Origin: Amblyomma americanum
Lineage: Eukaryota; Arthropoda; Arachnida; Ixodida; Ixodidae
Direction of reading: 5' to 3'
NCBI RefSeq assembly: GCF_052857255.1
Contig: NC_135504.1
Coordinates: forward strand, 143,556,121-143,620,120
Length of the DNA: 64,000 nucleotides
Positions 14,201 through 29,600 of this stretch are shown one piece after another (within the stretch, counting starts at the first letter, position 1; each line of letters opens with the position of its first letter). Made by a program: the position numbers and the translations under genes. The notes below the pieces were generated by a model. The model had not been told where the DNA came from. It saw only the letters and a list, made by a program, of their open reading frames with translations, and searched no databases.

Positions 14201-17200
14201 TGTATCCCGTTGTTATGAGCCGGAATACAAGTTTTCGCGCAGTTCTGAGAGAAAAAGTTTACACCTTTCTCTCGTCTACTCTTCGAAGACTTGTGAAATC
14301 GATGCTATTGAATCTTGCTAGATTCGATCTAAAACGATGTATCCCGTTGTCTTGATCCGGAATACAAGTTTTCGCGCACTTCTGACAGAACAAGTTACAC
14401 ATTTCTCTCGTCTACTCTTCGACGACTTGTAGTATCGATGCTCGTGAATCTTGCTAGTTTCAATCTAAAACGATGTAACCCATTGTTTTGAGCCGGAATA
14501 CAAGTTTTCGCGCAGTTCTGAGAGAAAAAGTTTACACCTTTCTCTCGTGTACTCTTCGACGACTTGCAAAATCGATGCTCGTGAATCTTGCTAGTTTCGA
14601 TCTAAAACGATGTATCCCGTTGTTCTGAGCCGGAATACAAGTTTTCGCGCAGTTCTGAGAGAAAAAGTTTACACTTTTCTCTCGTCTACTCTTCGACGAC
14701 TCGCAAAATCGATGCTCGTGAATCTTGCTAGTTTCGATCTAAAACGACGTATCCCATTGTTTTGAGCCGGAATACAAGTTTTCGCGCAGTTCTGAGAGAA
14801 AACGTTTACACCTTTCTCTCGTGTACTCTTCGACGACTTGTAAAATCGATGTTATTGAATCTTGCTAGTTTCGATCTAAAACGATGTATCCCGTTGTTTT
14901 GAGCTGGAATACAAGTTTTCGTGCAGTTCTGAGAGAAAAAGTTTACACCTTTTTCTCGTCTATATTCGACGACTTGTAAAATCGATGTTCGTGAATCTTG
15001 CTAGTTTCGACCTGAAACGATGTATCCCGTTGTTTTGAGCCGGAATACAAGTTTTCGCGCAGTTCTGAGAGAAAAAGTTTACACCTTTCTCTCGTGTACT
15101 CTTCGACGACCTGTAAAATCGATGCTCGTGAATCTTGCTAGTTTCGATCTAAATCGATGAATCCCATTGTTTTGAGCCGGAATACAAGTTTTCGCGCAGT
15201 TCTGAGAGAAAAAGTTTACACCTTTCTCTCGTCTACTATTCGACGACTTGTAAAATCGATGCTCGTGAATCTTGCTAGTTTCAATCTAAAACGCCGTATC
15301 CCGTTGTTTTGAGCCGGAATACAAGTTTTCGTGCAGTTCTGGGAGAAAAAGTTTACACCTTTCTCTCGTCTACTCTTCGACGACTTGTAAAATTGATGCT
15401 CGAGAATCTTGCTGATTTTGATGTAAAACGATGTATCCCGTTGTTTTGAGCCGGAATACAAGTTTTCGCGCAGTTCTGAGAGAAAACGTTTACACCTTTC
15501 TATCGTCTACTCTTCGACGACTTGTAATATCGATGCTCGTGAATCTTGCTAGTTTCGATCTAAAACGATGTAACCCGTTGTTTTGAGCCGGAATACAAGT
15601 TTTCGCGCAGTTCTGAGAGAAAAAGTTTACACCTTTCTCTCGTCTACTCTTCGAAGACTTGTAAAATCGATGCTCGTGAATCTTGCTACTTTCGATCTAA
15701 AACAATGTATCCCGTTGTTTTGAGCCGGAATACAAGTTTTCGTGCAGTTCTGAGAGAAAACGTTTACACCTTTCTCTCGTCTACTCTTCGACGACTTGTA
15801 AAATCGATGCTCGTGAACCTTGCAAGTTTCGATCTAAAACGATGTATCCCGTTCTTTTGAGCCGGAATACAAGTTTTCGCGCAGTTCTGAGAGAAAAAGT
15901 TTACACATTTCTCTCGTCTACTCTTCGACGACTTGTAATATCGATGCTCGTGAATCTTGCTAGTTTCGATCTAAAACGATGTAACCCGTTGTTTTGAGCC
16001 GGAAAACACGTTTACGCGCAGTTCTGAGAGAAAAAAGTTTACACCTTTCTCTCGTCTATATTCGACGACTTGTAAAATCGATGCTCGTGAATCTTGCTAG
16101 TTTCGACCTAAAACGATGTTTGCCGTTGTTTTGAGCCGGAATACAAGTTTTCGCGCAGTTCTGAGAGAAAAAGTTTACACCTTTCTCTCGTGTACTTTTC
16201 GACGATTTGTAAAATCCATGCTCGTGAATCTTGCTAGATTTGATTTAAAACGATGAATCCCGTTGTTTTGAGCCGGAATACAAGTTTTCGCGCAGTTCTG
16301 AGAGAAAAAGTTTACACCTTTCTCTCGTCTACTATTCGACGACTTGTAAAATCGATGCTCGTGAATCTTGCTAGTTTCAATCTAAAACGACGTATCCCGT
16401 TGTTTTGAGCCGGAATACAAGTTTTCGTGCAGTTCTGAGAGAAAAAGTTTACACCTTTCTCTCGTCTACTCTTCGACGACTTGTAAAATCGATGCTCGTG
16501 AATCTTGCAAGTTTCGATCTAAAACGATGTAACCCGTTGTTTTGAGCCGGAATACAAGTTTTCGCGCAGTTCTGAGAGAAAAAGTATCCACCTTTCTCTC
16601 GTGTACTCTTCGACGACTTGTAAAATCGATGCTCGTGTATCTTGCTAGTTTCGATCTAAAACGATGTATCCCGTTGTTCTGAGCCGGAATACAAGTTTTC
16701 GCGCAGTTCTGAGAGAAAAAGTTTACACCTTTCTCTCGTCTACTCTTCGAAGACTTGTGAAATCGATGCTATTGAATCTTGCTAGATTCGATCTAAAACG
16801 ATGTATCCCGTTGTCTTGATCCGGAATACAAGTTTTCGCGCACTTCTGACAGAACAAGTTACACATTTCTCTCGTCTACTCTTCGACGACTTGTAGTATC
16901 GATGCTCGTGAATCTTGCTAGTTTCAATCTAAAACGATGTAACCCGTTGTTTTGAGCCGGAATACAAGTTTTCGCGCAGTTCTGAGAGAAAAAGTTTACA
17001 CCTTTCTCTCGTGTACTCTTCGACGACTTGCAAAATCGATGCTCGTGAATCTTGCTAGTTTCGATCTAAAACGATGTATCCCGTTGTTCTGAGCCGGAAT
17101 ACAAGTTTTCGCGCAGTTCTGAGAGAAAAAGTTTACACTTTTCTCTCGTCTACTCTTCGACGACTCGCAAAATCGATGCTCGTGAATCTTGCTAGTTTCG

Positions 17201-20200
17201 ATCTAAAACGACGTATCCCATTGTTTTGAGCCGGAATACAAGTTTTCGCGCAGTTCTGAGAGAAAACGTTTACACCTTTCTCTCGTGTACTCTTCGACGA
17301 CTTGTAAAATCGATGTTATTGAATCTTGCTAGTTTCGATCTAAAACGATGTATCCCGTTGTTTTGAGCTGGAATACAAGTTTTCGTGCAGTTCTGAGAGA
17401 AAAAGTTTACACCTTTTTCTCGTCTATATTCGACGACTTGTAAAATCGATGTTCGTGAATCTTGCTAGTTTCGACCTGAAACGATGTATCCCGTTGTTTT
17501 GAGCCGGAATACAAGTTTTCGCGCAGTTCTGAGAGAAAAAGTTTACACCTTTCTCTCGTGTACTCTTCGACGACCTGTAAAATCGATGCTCGTGAATCTT
17601 GCTAGTTTCGATCTAAATCGATGAATCCCATTGTTTTGAGCCGGAATACAAGTTTTCGCGCAGTTCTGAGAGAAAAAGTTTACACCTTTCTCTCGTCTAC
17701 TATTCGACGACTTGTAAAATCGATGCTCGTGAATCTTGCTAGTTTCAATCTAAAACGCCGTATCCCGTTGTTTTGAGCCGGAATACAAGTTTTCGTGCAG
17801 TTCTGGGAGAAAAAGTTTACACCTTTCTCTCGTCTACTCTTCGACGACTTGTAAAATTGATGCTCGAGAATCTTGCTGATTTTGATGTAAAACGATGTAT
17901 CCCGTTGTTTTGAGCCGGAATACAAGTTTTCGCGCAGTTCTGAGAGAAAACGTTTACACCTTTCTATCGTCTACTCTTCGACGACTTGTAATATCGATGC
18001 TCGTGAATCTTGCTAGTTTCGATCTAAAACGATGTAACCCGTTGTTTTGAGCCGGAATACAAGTTTTCGCGCAGTTCTGAGAGAAAAAGTTTACACCTTT
18101 CTCTCGTCTACTCTTCGAAGACTTGTAAAATCGATGCTCGTGAATCTTGCTACTTTCGATCTAAAACAATGTATCCCGTTGTTTTGAGCCGGAATACAAG
18201 TTTTCGTGCAGTTCTGAGAGAAAACGTTTACACCTTTCTCTCGTCTACTCTTCGACGACTTGTAAAATCGATGCTCGTGAACCTTGCAAGTTTCGATCTA
18301 AAACGATGTATCCCGTTCTTTTGAGCCGGAATACAAGTTTTCGCGCAGTTCTGAGAGAAAAAGTTTACACATTTCTCTCGTTTACTCTTCGACGACTTGT
18401 AATATCGATGCTCGTGAATCTTGCTAGTTTCGATCTAAAACGATGTAACCCGTTGTTTTGAGCCGGAAAACACGTTTACGCGCAGTTCTGAGAGAAAAAA
18501 GTTTACACCTTTCTCTCGTCTCTATTCGACGACTTGTAAAATCGATGCTCGTGAATCTTGCTAGTTTCGACCTAAAACGATGTTTGCCGTTGTTTTGAGC
18601 CGGAATACAAGTTTTCGCGCAGTTCTGAGAGAAAAAGTTTACACCTTTCTCTCGTGTACTTTTCGACGATTTGTAAAATCCATGCTCGTGAATCTTGCTA
18701 GATTTGGTTTAAAACGATGAATCCCGTTGTTTTGAGCCGGAATACAAGTTTTCGCGCAGTTCTGAGAGAAAAAGTTTACACCTTTCTCTCGTCTACTATT
18801 CGACGACTTGTAAAATCGATGCTCGTGAATCTTGCTAGTTTCAATCTAAAACGACGTATCCCGTTGTTTTGAGCCGGAATACAAGTTTTCGTGCAGTTCT
18901 GGGAGAAAAAGTTTACACCTTTCTCTCGTCTACTCTTCGACGACTTGTAAAATTGATGCTCGAGAATCTTGCTGATTTTGATCTAAAACGATGTATCCCG
19001 TTGTTTTGAGCCGGAATACAAGTTTTCGCGCAGTTCTGAGAGAAAACGTTTACACCTTTCTATCGTCTACTCTTCGACGACTTGTTATATCGATGCTCGT
19101 GAATCTTGCTAGTTTCAATCTAAAACGATGTAACCCGTTGTTTTGAGCCGGAATACAAGTTTTCGCGCAGTTCTGAGAGAAAAAGTTTACACCTTTCTCT
19201 CATCTACTCTTCGACGACTTGTAAAATCGATGCTCGTGAATCTTGCTAGTTTCAATCTAAAACGACGTATCCAGTTGTTTTCAGCCGGAATACAAGTTTT
19301 CGCGCAGTTCTGAGAGAAAAAGTTTACACCTTTTTCTCGTCTATATTCGACGACTTGTAAAATCGATGTTCGTGAATCTTGCTAGTTTCGACCTGAAACG
19401 ATGTATCCCGTTGTTTTGAGCCGGAATACAAGTTTTCGCGCAGTTCTGAGAGAAAAAGTTTACACCTTTCTCTCGTGTACTCTTCGACGACCTGTAAAAT
19501 CGATGCTCGTGAATCTTGCTAGTTTCGATCTAAATCGATGAATCCCATTGTTTTGAGCCGGAATACAAGTTTTCGCGCAGTTATGAGAGAAAAAGCTTAC
19601 ACCTTTCTCTCGTCTACTCTTCGACGACTTGTAAAATTGATGCTCGTGAATCTTGCAAGTTTCGATCTAAAACGATGTAACCCGTTGTTTTGAGCAGGAA
19701 TACAAGTTTTCGCGAGGTTCTGAGAGAAAAAGTTTACACCTTTCTCTCTTCTACTCTTCGACGACTTGTAAAATCGATGCTCGTGAATCTTGCTGGTTTC
19801 GATCTAAAACGATGTATCCCGTTGTTTTGAGCCGGAATAGAAGTTTTCGCGCAGTTCTGAGAGAAAACGTTTACACCTTTCTCTCGTCTACTCTTCGACA
19901 ACTTGTAAAATCGATGCTATTGAATCTTGCTAGTTTCGATCTAAAACGATGTATCCCGTTATTTTGAGCCGGAAAACAAGTTTTCGTGCAGTTCTGAGAG
20001 AAAAAGTTTACATCTTTCTCTCGTGTACTCTTCGACGACTTGTAAAATCAATGCTCGTGAATCTTGCTAGTTTCGATCTACAACGATGTATCCCGTTGTT
20101 TTGAGCTGGAATAGAAGTTTTCGCGCAGTTCTGAGAGAAAAAGTTTACACCTTTTTCTCGTCTACTATTCGACGACTTGTAAAATTGATGCTCGTGAATC

Positions 20201-20624
20201 TTGCAAGTTTCGATCTAAAACGATGTATCCCGTTCTTTTGAGCCGGAATACAAGTTTTCGCGCAGTTCTGAAAGAAAACGTTTACACCTTTCTCTCGTGT
20301 ACTCTTCGACGACGTGTAAAATCGATGCTTGTGAATCTTGCTAGTTTCGATCTAAAACGATGTAACCCGTTGTTTCGAGCCGGAATACAAGTTTTCGCGC
20401 AGTTCTGAGAGAAAAAGTTTACACCTTTCTCTCGTGTACTCTTCGACGACTTGTAATATCGATGCTCGTGAATCTTGCTAGTTTCGACCTAAAACGATGT
20501 AACCCGTTGTTCTGAGCCAGAATACAAGTTTTGGCGCAGTTCTGAGAGAAAAAGTTTACACCTTTCTCTCGTGTACTCTTCGACGACTTGTAAAATCGAT
20601 GCTATTGAATCTTGCTAGTTTCGA
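11231..20624 (+). repeat. 9.4-kb dispersed duplication, copy 1
   Basis: This segment matches 41613-51005 at an offset of 30,382 bp, falling to 30,381 after a 1-bp deletion in the other copy (gtatccgttg at about 44995 instead of gtatcccgttg). The match starts where cgcgca changes to cgcgag upstream, and ends where tcgatc here becomes tcgacc in the other copy. It contains the whole 2,464-bp higher-order series in the same order, so it is a block duplication and not independent convergence of monomers. Confidence 0.8.
12700..18955 (+). repeat. 2,464-bp (18-monomer) higher-order unit, two and a half copies
   Basis: A block of 18 monomers repeats at about 12700-15164, 15165-17628 and, partially, 17629-18955. 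The second and third copies share aaacgccgtatcc (about 15290 and 17754) and gatgtaaaacg (about 15420 and 17884), which differ from the first copy. The rare agtatccacc monomer appears at about 14120 and 16585. The third copy leaves the register near 18955. The same arrangement reappears at 45.6-49.3 kb as part of the 9.4-kb dispersed block. Edges are approximate. Confidence 0.75.
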
Positions 20625-23600
20625 TCTAAAACGATGTATCCCGTTGTTTTGAGCCGGAATACAAGTTTTCGTGCAGTTCTGAGAAAACGTTTACACCTTT
20701 CTCTCGTCTACTCTTCGACGACTTGTAATATCGATGCTCGTGAATCTTGCTAGTTTCGATCTAAAACGATGTAACCCGTTGTTTTGAGCCGGAAAACACG
20801 TTTACGCGCAGTTCTGAGAGAAAAAGTTTACACCTTTCTCTCGTCTATATTCGACGACTTGTAAAATCGATGCTCGTGAATCTTGCTAGTTTCGACCTAA
20901 AACGATGTTTGCCGTTGTTTTGAGCCGGAATACAAGTTTTCGCGCAGTTCTGAGAGAAAAAGTTTACACCTTTCTCTCGTGTACTTTTCGACGATTTGTA
21001 AAATCCATGCTCGTGAATCTTGCTAGATTTGATTTAAAACGATGAATCCCGTTGTTTTGAGCCGGAATACAAGTTTTCGCGCAGTTCTGAGAGAAAAAGT
21101 TTACACCTTTCTCTCGTCTACTCTTCGACGACTTGTAAAATTGATGCTCGAGAATCTTGCTGATTTTGATCTAAAACGATGTATCCCGTTGTTTTGAGCC
21201 GGAATACAAGTTTTCGCGCAGTTCTGAGAGAAAACGTTTACACCTTTCTATCGTCTACTCTTCGACGACTTGTTATATCGATGCTCGTGAATCTTGCTAG
21301 TTTCAATCTAAAACGATGTAACCCGTTGTTTTGAGCCGGAATACAAGTTTTCGCGCAGTTCTGAGAGAAAAAGTTTACACCTTTCTCTCATCTACTCTTC
21401 GACGACTTGTAAAATCGATGCTCGTGAATCTTGCTAGTTTCAATCTAAAACGACGTATCCAGTTGTTTTCAGCCGGAATACAAGTTTTCGCGCAGTTCTG
21501 AGAGAAAAAGTTTACACCTTTTTCTCGTCTATATTCGACGACTTGTAAAATCGATGTTCGTGAATCTTGCTAGTTTCGACCTGAAACGATGTATCCCGTT
21601 GTTTTGAGCCGGAATACAAGTTTTCGCGCAGTTCTGAGAGAAAAAGTTTACACCTTTCTCTCGTGTACTCTTCGACGACCTGTAAAATCGATGCTCGTGA
21701 ATCTTGCTAGTTTCGATCTAAATCGATGAATCCCATTGTTTTGAGCCGGAATACAAGTTTTCGCGCAGTTATGAGAGAAAAAGCTTACACCTTTCTCTCG
21801 TCTACTCTTCGACGACTTGTAAAATTGATGCTCGTGAATCTTGCAAGTTTCGATCTAAAACGATGTAACCCGTTGTTTTGAGCAGGAATACAAGTTTTCG
21901 CGAGGTTCTGAGAGAAAAAGTTTACACCTTTCTCTCTTCTACTCTTCGACGACTTGTAAAATCGATGCTCGTGAATCTTGCTGGTTTCGATCTAAAACGA
22001 TGTATCCCGTTGTTTTGAGCCGGAATAGAAGTTTTCGCGCAGTTCTGAGAGAAAACGTTTACACCTTTCTCTCGTCTACTCTTCGACAACTTGTAAAATC
22101 GATGCTATTGAATCTTGCTAGTTTCGATCTAAAACGATGTATCCCGTTATTTTGAGCCGGAAAACAAGTTTTCGTGCAGTTCTGAGAGAAAAAGTTTACA
22201 TCTTTCTCTCGTGTACTCTTCGACGACTTGTAAAATCAATGCTCGTGAATCTTGCTAGTTTCGATCTACAACGATGTATCCCGTTGTTTTGAGCTGGAAT
22301 AGAAGTTTTCGCGCAGTTCTGAGAGAAAAAGTTTACACCTTTTTCTCGTCTACTATTCGACGACTTGTAAAATTGATGCTCGTGAATCTTGCAAGTTTCG
22401 ATCTAAAACGATGTATCCCGTTCTTTTGAGCCGGAATACAAGTTTTCGCGCAGTTCTGAAAGAAAACGTTTACACCTTTCTCTCGTGTACTCTTCGACGA
22501 CGTGTAAAATCGATGCTTGTGAATCTTGCTAGTTTCGATCTAAAACGATGTAACCCGTTGTTTCGAGCCGGAATACAAGTTTTCGCGCAGTTCTGAGAGA
22601 AAAAGTTTACACCTTTCTCTCGTGTACTCTTCGACGACTTGTAATATCGATGCTCGTGAATCTTGCTAGTTTCGACCTAAAACGATGTAACCCGTTGTTC
22701 TGAGCCAGAATACAAGTTTTGGCGCAGTTCTGAGAGAAAAAGTTTACACCTTTCTCTCGTGTACTCTTCGACGACTTGTAAAATCGATGCTATTGAATCT
22801 TGCTAGTTTCGATCTAAACCGATGTATCCCGTTGTTTTGAGCCGGAATACAAGTTTTCGTGCAGTTCTGAGAAAACGTTTACACCTTTCTCTCGTCTACT
22901 CTTCGACGACTTGTAAAATCGATGCTCGTGAACCTTGCAAGTTTCGATCTAAAACGATGTATCCCGTTCTTTTGAGCCGGAATACAAGTTTTCGCGCAGT
23001 TCTGAGAGAAAAAGTTTACACATTTCTCTCGTCTACTCTTCGACGACTTGTAATATCGATGCTCGTGAATCTTGCTAGTTTCGATCTAAAACGATGTAAC
23101 CCGTTGTTTTGAGCCGGAAAACACGTTTACGCGCAGTTCTGAGAGAAAAAGTTTACACCTTTCTCTCGTCTATATTCGACGACTTGTAAAATCGATGCTC
23201 GTGAATCTTGCTAGTTTCGACCTAAAACGATGTTTGCCGTTGTTTTGAGCCGGAATACAAGTTTTCGCGCAGTTCTGAGAGAAAAAGTTTACACCTTTCT
23301 CTCGTGTACTTTTCGACGATTTGTAAAATCCATGCTCGTGAATCTTGCTAGATTTGATTTAAAACGATGAATCCCGTTGTTTTGAGCCGGAATACAAGTT
23401 TTCGCGCAGTTCTGAGAGAAAAAGTTTACACCTTTCTCTCGTCTACTATTCGACGACTTGTAAAATCGATGCTCGTGAATCTTGCTAGTTTCAATCTAAA
23501 ACGACGTATCCCGTTGTTTTGAGCCGGAATACAAGTTTTCGTGCAGTTCTGGGAGAAAAAGTTTACACCTTTCTCTCGTCTACTCTTCGACGACTTGTAA

Positions 23601-26600
23601 AATTGATGCTCGAGAATCTTGCTGATTTTGATCTAAAACGATGTATCCCGTTGTTTTGAGCCGGAATACAAGTTTTCGCGCAGTTCTGAGAGAAAACGTT
23701 TACACCTTTCTCTCGTCTACTATTCGACGACTTGTAAAATCGATGCTCGTGAATCTTGCTAGTTTCAATCTAAAACGACGTATCCCGTTGTTTTGAGCCG
23801 GAATACAAGTTTTCGTGCAGTTCTGAGAGAAAAAGTTTACACCTTTCTCTCGTCTACTCTTCGACGACTTGTAAAATCGATGCTCGTGAATCTTGCAAGT
23901 TTCGATCTAAAACGATGTAACCCGTTGTTTTGAGCCGGAATACAAGTTTTCGCGCAGTTCTGAGAGAAAAAGTATCCACCTTTCTCTCGTGTACTCTTCG
24001 ACGACTTGTAAAATCGATGCTCGTGTATCTTGCTAGTTTCGATCTAAAACGATGTATCCCGTTGTTCTGAGCCGGAATACAAGTTTTCGCGCAGTTCTGA
24101 GAGAAAAAGTTTACACCTTTCTCTCGTCTACTCTTCGAAGACTTGTGAAATCGATGCAGTTGAATCTTGCTAGATTCGATCTAAAACGATGTATCCCGTT
24201 GTCTTGATCCGGAATACAAGTTTTCGCGCACTTCTGACAGAACAAGTTACACATTTCTCTCGTCTACTCTTCGACGACTTGTAGTATCGATGCTCGTGAA
24301 TCTTGCTAGTTTCAATCTAAAACGATGTAACCCGTTGTTTTGAGCCGGAATACAAGTTTTCGCGCAGTTCTGAGAGAAAAAGTTTACACCTTTCTCTCGT
24401 CTTCTCTTCGACGACTTGTAAAATCGATGCTCGTGAATCTTGCTAGTTTCAATCTAAAACGACGTATCCCGTTGTTTTGAGCCGTAATACAAGTTTTCGC
24501 GCAGTTCTGAGAGAAAAAGTTTACACCTTTCTCTCGTGTACTCTTCGACGACTTGCAAAATCGATGCTCGTGAATCTTGCTAGTTTCGATCTAAAACGAT
24601 GTATCCCGTTGTTCTGAGCCGGAATACAAGTTTTCGCGCAGTTCTGAGAGAAAAAGTTTACACTTTTCTCTCGTCTACTCTTCGACGACTCGCAAAATCG
24701 ATGCTCGTGAATCTTGCTAGTTTCGATCTAAAACGACGTATCCCATTGTTTTGAGCCGGAATACAAGTTTTCGCGCAGTTCTGAGAGAAAACGTTTACAC
24801 CTTTCTCTCGTGTACTCTTCGACGACTTGTAAAATCGATGTTATTGAATCTTGCTAGTTTCGATCTAAAACGATGTATCCCGTTGTTTTGAGCTGGAATA
24901 CAAGTTTTCGTGCAGTTCTGAGAGAAAAAGTTTACACCTTTTTCTCGTCTATATTCGACGACTTGTAAAATCGATGTTCGTGAATCTTGCTAGTTTCGAC
25001 CTGAAACGATGTATCCCGTTGTTTTGAGCCGGAATACAAGTTTTCGCGCAGTTCTGAGAGAAAAAGTTTACACCTTTCTCTCGTGTACTCTTCGACGACC
25101 TGTAAAATCGATGCTCGTGAATCTTGCTAGTTTCGATCTAAATCGATGAATCCCATTGTTTTGAGCCGGAATACAAGTTTTCGCGCAGTTCTGAGAGAAA
25201 AAGCTTACACCTTTCTCTCGTCTACTCTTAGACGACTTGTAAAATTGATGCTCGTGAATCTTGCAAGTTTCGATCTAAAACGATGTAACCCGTTGTTTTG
25301 AGCAGGAATACAAGTTTTCGCGAGGTTCTGAGAGAAAAAGTTTACACCTTTCTCTCTTCTACTCTTCGACGACTTGTAAAATCGATGCTCGTGAATCTTG
25401 CTGGTTTCGATCTAAAACGATGTATCCCGTTGTTTTGAGCCGGAATAGAAGTTTTCGCGCAGTTCTGAGAGAAAACGTTTACACCTTTCTCTCGTCTACT
25501 CTTCGACAACTTGTAAAATCGATGCTATTGAATCTTGCTAGTTTCAATCTAAAACGATGTATCCCGTTATTTTGAGCCGGAAAACAAGTTTTCGTGCAGT
25601 TCTGAGAGAAAAAGTTTACACCTTTCTCTCGTGTACTCTTCGACGACCTGTAAAATCGATGCTCGTGAATCTTGCTAGTTTCGACCTAAATCGATGAATC
25701 CCATTGTTTTGAGCCGGAATACAAGTTTTCGCGCAGTTCTGAGAGAAAAAGCTTACACCTTTCTCTCGTCTACTCTTCGACGACTTGTAAAATTGATGCT
25801 CGTGAATCTTGCAAGTTTCGATCTAAAACGATGTAACCCGTTGTTTTGAGCAGGAATACAAGTTTTCGCGAGGTTCTGAGAGAAAAAGTTTACACCTTTC
25901 TCTCTTCTACTCTTCGACGACTTGTAAAATCGATGCTCGTGAATCTTGCTGGTTTCGATCTAAAACGATGTATCCCGTTGTTTTGAGCCGGAATAGAAGT
26001 TTTCGCGCAGTTCTGAGAGAAAACGTTTACACCTTTCTCTCGTCTACTCTTCGACAACTTGTAAAATCGATGCTATTGAATCTTGCTAGTTTCAATCTAA
26101 AACGATGTATCCCGTTATTTTGAGCCGGAAAACAAGTTTTCGTGCAGTTCTGAGAGAAAAAGTTTACATCTTTCTCTCGTGTACTCTTCGACGACTTGTA
26201 AAATCAATGCTCGTGAATCTTGCTAGTTTCGATCTAAAACGATGTAACCCGTTGTTTTGAGCCGGAAAACACGTTTACGCGCAGTTCTGAGAGAAAAAAG
26301 TTTACACCTTTCTCTCGTCTCTATTCGACGACTTGTAAAATCGATGCTCGTGAATCTTGCTAGTTTCGACCTAAAACGATGTTTGCCGTTGTTTTGAGCC
26401 GGAATACAAGTTTTCGCGCAGTTCTGAGAGAAAAAGTTTACACCTTTCTCTCGTGTACTTTTCGACGATTTGTAAAATCCATGCTCGTGAATCTTGCTAG
26501 ATTTGGTTTAAAACGATGAATCCCGTTGTTTTGAGCCGGAATACAAGTTTTCGCGCAGTTCTGAGAGAAAAAGTTTACACCTTTCTCTCGTCTACTATTC

Positions 26601-29600
26601 GACGACTTGTAAAATCGATGCTCGTGAATCTTGCTAGTTTCAATCTAAAACGACGTATCCCGTTGTTTTGAGCCGGAATACAAGTTTTCGTGCAGTTCTG
26701 GGAGAAAAAGTTTACACCTTTCTCTCGTCTACTCTTCGACGACTTGTAAAATTGATGCTCGAGAATCTTGCTGATTTTGATCTAAAACGATGTATCCCGT
26801 TGTTTTGAGCCGGAATACAAGTTTTCGCGCAGTTCTGAGAGAAAACGTTTACACCTTTCTATCGTCTACTCTTCGACGACTTGTTATATCGATGCTCGTG
26901 AATCTTGCTAGTTTCAATCTAAAACGATGTAACCCGTTGTTTTGAGCCGGAATACAAGTTTTCGCGCAGTTCTGAGAGAAAAAGTTTACACCTTTCTCTC
27001 ATCTACTCTTCGACGACTTGTAAAATCGATGCTCGTGAATCTTGCTAGTTTCAATCTAAAACGACGTATCCAGTTGTTTTCAGCCGGAATACAAGTTTTC
27101 GCGCAGTTCTGAGAGAAAAAGTTTACACCTTTTTCTCGTCTATATTCGACGACTTGTAAAATCGATGTTCGTGAATCTTGCTAGTTTCGACCTGAAACGA
27201 TGTATCCCGTTGTTTTGAGCCGGAATACAAGTTTTCGCGCAGTTCTGAGAGAAAAAGTTTACACCTTTCTCTCGTGTACTCTTCGACGACCTGTAAAATC
27301 GATGCTCGTGAATCTTGCTAGTTTCGATCTAAATCGATGAATCCCATTGTTTTGAGCCGGAATACAAGTTTTCGCGCAGTTATGAGAGAAAAAGCTTACA
27401 CCTTTCTCTCGTCTACTCTTCGACGACTTGTAAAATTGATGCTCGTGAATCTTGCAAGTTTCGATCTAAAACGATGTAACCCGTTGTTTTGAGCAGGAAT
27501 ACAAGTTTTCGCGAGGTTCTGAGAGAAAAAGTTTACACCTTTCTCTCTTCTACTCTTCGACGACTTGTAAAATCGATGCTCGTGAATCTTGCTGGTTTCG
27601 ATCTAAAACGATGTATCCCGTTGTTTTGAGCCGGAATAGAAGTTTTCGCGCAGTTCTGAGAGAAAACGTTTACACCTTTCTCTCGTCTACTCTTCGACAA
27701 CTTGTAAAATCGATGCTATTGAATCTTGCTAGTTTCGATCTAAAACGATGTATCCCGTTATTTTGAGCCGGAAAACAAGTTTTCGTGCAGTTCTGAGAGA
27801 AAAAGTTTACATCTTTCTCTCGTGTACTCTTCGACGACTTGTAAAATCAATGCTCGTGAATCTTGCTAGTTTCGATCTACAACGATGTATCCCGTTGTTT
27901 TGAGCTGGAATAGAAGTTTTCGCGCAGTTCTGAGAGAAAAAGTTTACACCTTTTTCTCGTCTACTATTCGACGACTTGTAAAATTGATGCTCGTGAATCT
28001 TGCAAGTTTCGATCTAAAACGATGTATCCCGTTCTTTTGAGCCGGAATACAAGTTTTCGCGCAGTTCTGAAAGAAAACGTTTACACCTTTCTCTCGTGTA
28101 CTCTTCGACGACGTGTAAAATCGATGCTTGTGAATCTTGCTAGTTTCGATCTAAAACGATGTAACCCGTTGTTTCGAGCCGGAATACAAGTTTTCGCGCA
28201 GTTCTGAGAGAAAAAGTTTACACCTTTCTCTCGTGTACTCTTCGACGACTTGTAATATCGATGCTCGTGAATCTTGCTAGTTTCGACCTAAAACGATGTA
28301 ACCCGTTGTTCTGAGCCAGAATACAAGTTTTGGCGCAGTTCTGAGAGAAAAAGTTTACACCTTTCTCTCGTGTACTCTTCGACGACTTGTAAAATCGATG
28401 CTATTGAATCTTGCTAGTTTCGATCTAAAACGATGTATCCCGTTGTTTTGAGCCGGAATACAAGTTTTCGTGCAGTTCTGAGAAAACGTTTACACCTTTC
28501 TCTCGTCTACTCTTCGACGACTTGTAATATCGATGCTCGTGAATCTTGCTAGTTTCGATCTAAAACGATGTAACCCGTTGTTTTGAGCCGGAAAACACGT
28601 TTACGCGCAGTTCTGAGAGAAAAAGTTTACACCTTTCTCTCGTCTATATTCGACGACTTGTAAAATCGATGCTCGTGAATCTTGCTAGTTTCGACCTAAA
28701 ACGATGTTTGCCGTTGTTTTGAGCCGGAATACAAGTTTTCGCGCAGTTCTGAGAGAAAAAGTTTACACCTTTCTCTCGTGTACTTTTCGACGATTTGTAA
28801 AATCCATGCTCGTGAATCTTGCTAGATTTGATTTAAAACGATGAATCCCGTTGTTTTGAGCCGGAATACAAGTTTTCGCGCAGTTCTGAGAGAAAAAGTT
28901 TACACCTTTCTCTCGTCTACTCTTCGACGACTTGTAAAATTGATGCTCGAGAATCTTGCTGATTTTGATCTAAAACGATGTATCCCGTTGTTTTGAGCCG
29001 GAATACAAGTTTTCGCGCAGTTCTGAGAGAAAACGTTTACACCTTTCTATCGTCTACTCTTCGACGACTTGTTATATCGATGCTCGTGAATCTTGCTAGT
29101 TTCAATCTAAAACGATGTAACCCGTTGTTTTGAGCCGGAATACAAGTTTTCGCGCAGTTCTGAGAGAAAAAGTTTACACCTTTCTCTCATCTACTCTTCG
29201 ACGACTTGTAAAATCGATGCTCGTGAATCTTGCTAGTTTCAATCTAAAACGACGTATCCAGTTGTTTTCAGCCGGAATACAAGTTTTCGCGCAGTTCTGA
29301 GAGAAAAAGTTTACACCTTTTTCTCGTCTATATTCGACGACTTGTAAAATCGATGTTCGTGAATCTTGCTAGTTTCGACCTGAAACGATGTATCCCGTTG
29401 TTTTGAGCCGGAATACAAGTTTTCGCGCAGTTCTGAGAGAAAAAGTTTACACCTTTCTCTCGTGTACTCTTCGACGACCTGTAAAATCGATGCTCGTGAA
29501 TCTTGCTAGTTTCGATCTAAATCGATGAATCCCATTGTTTTGAGCCGGAATACAAGTTTTCGCGCAGTTATGAGAGAAAAAGCTTACACCTTTCTCTCGT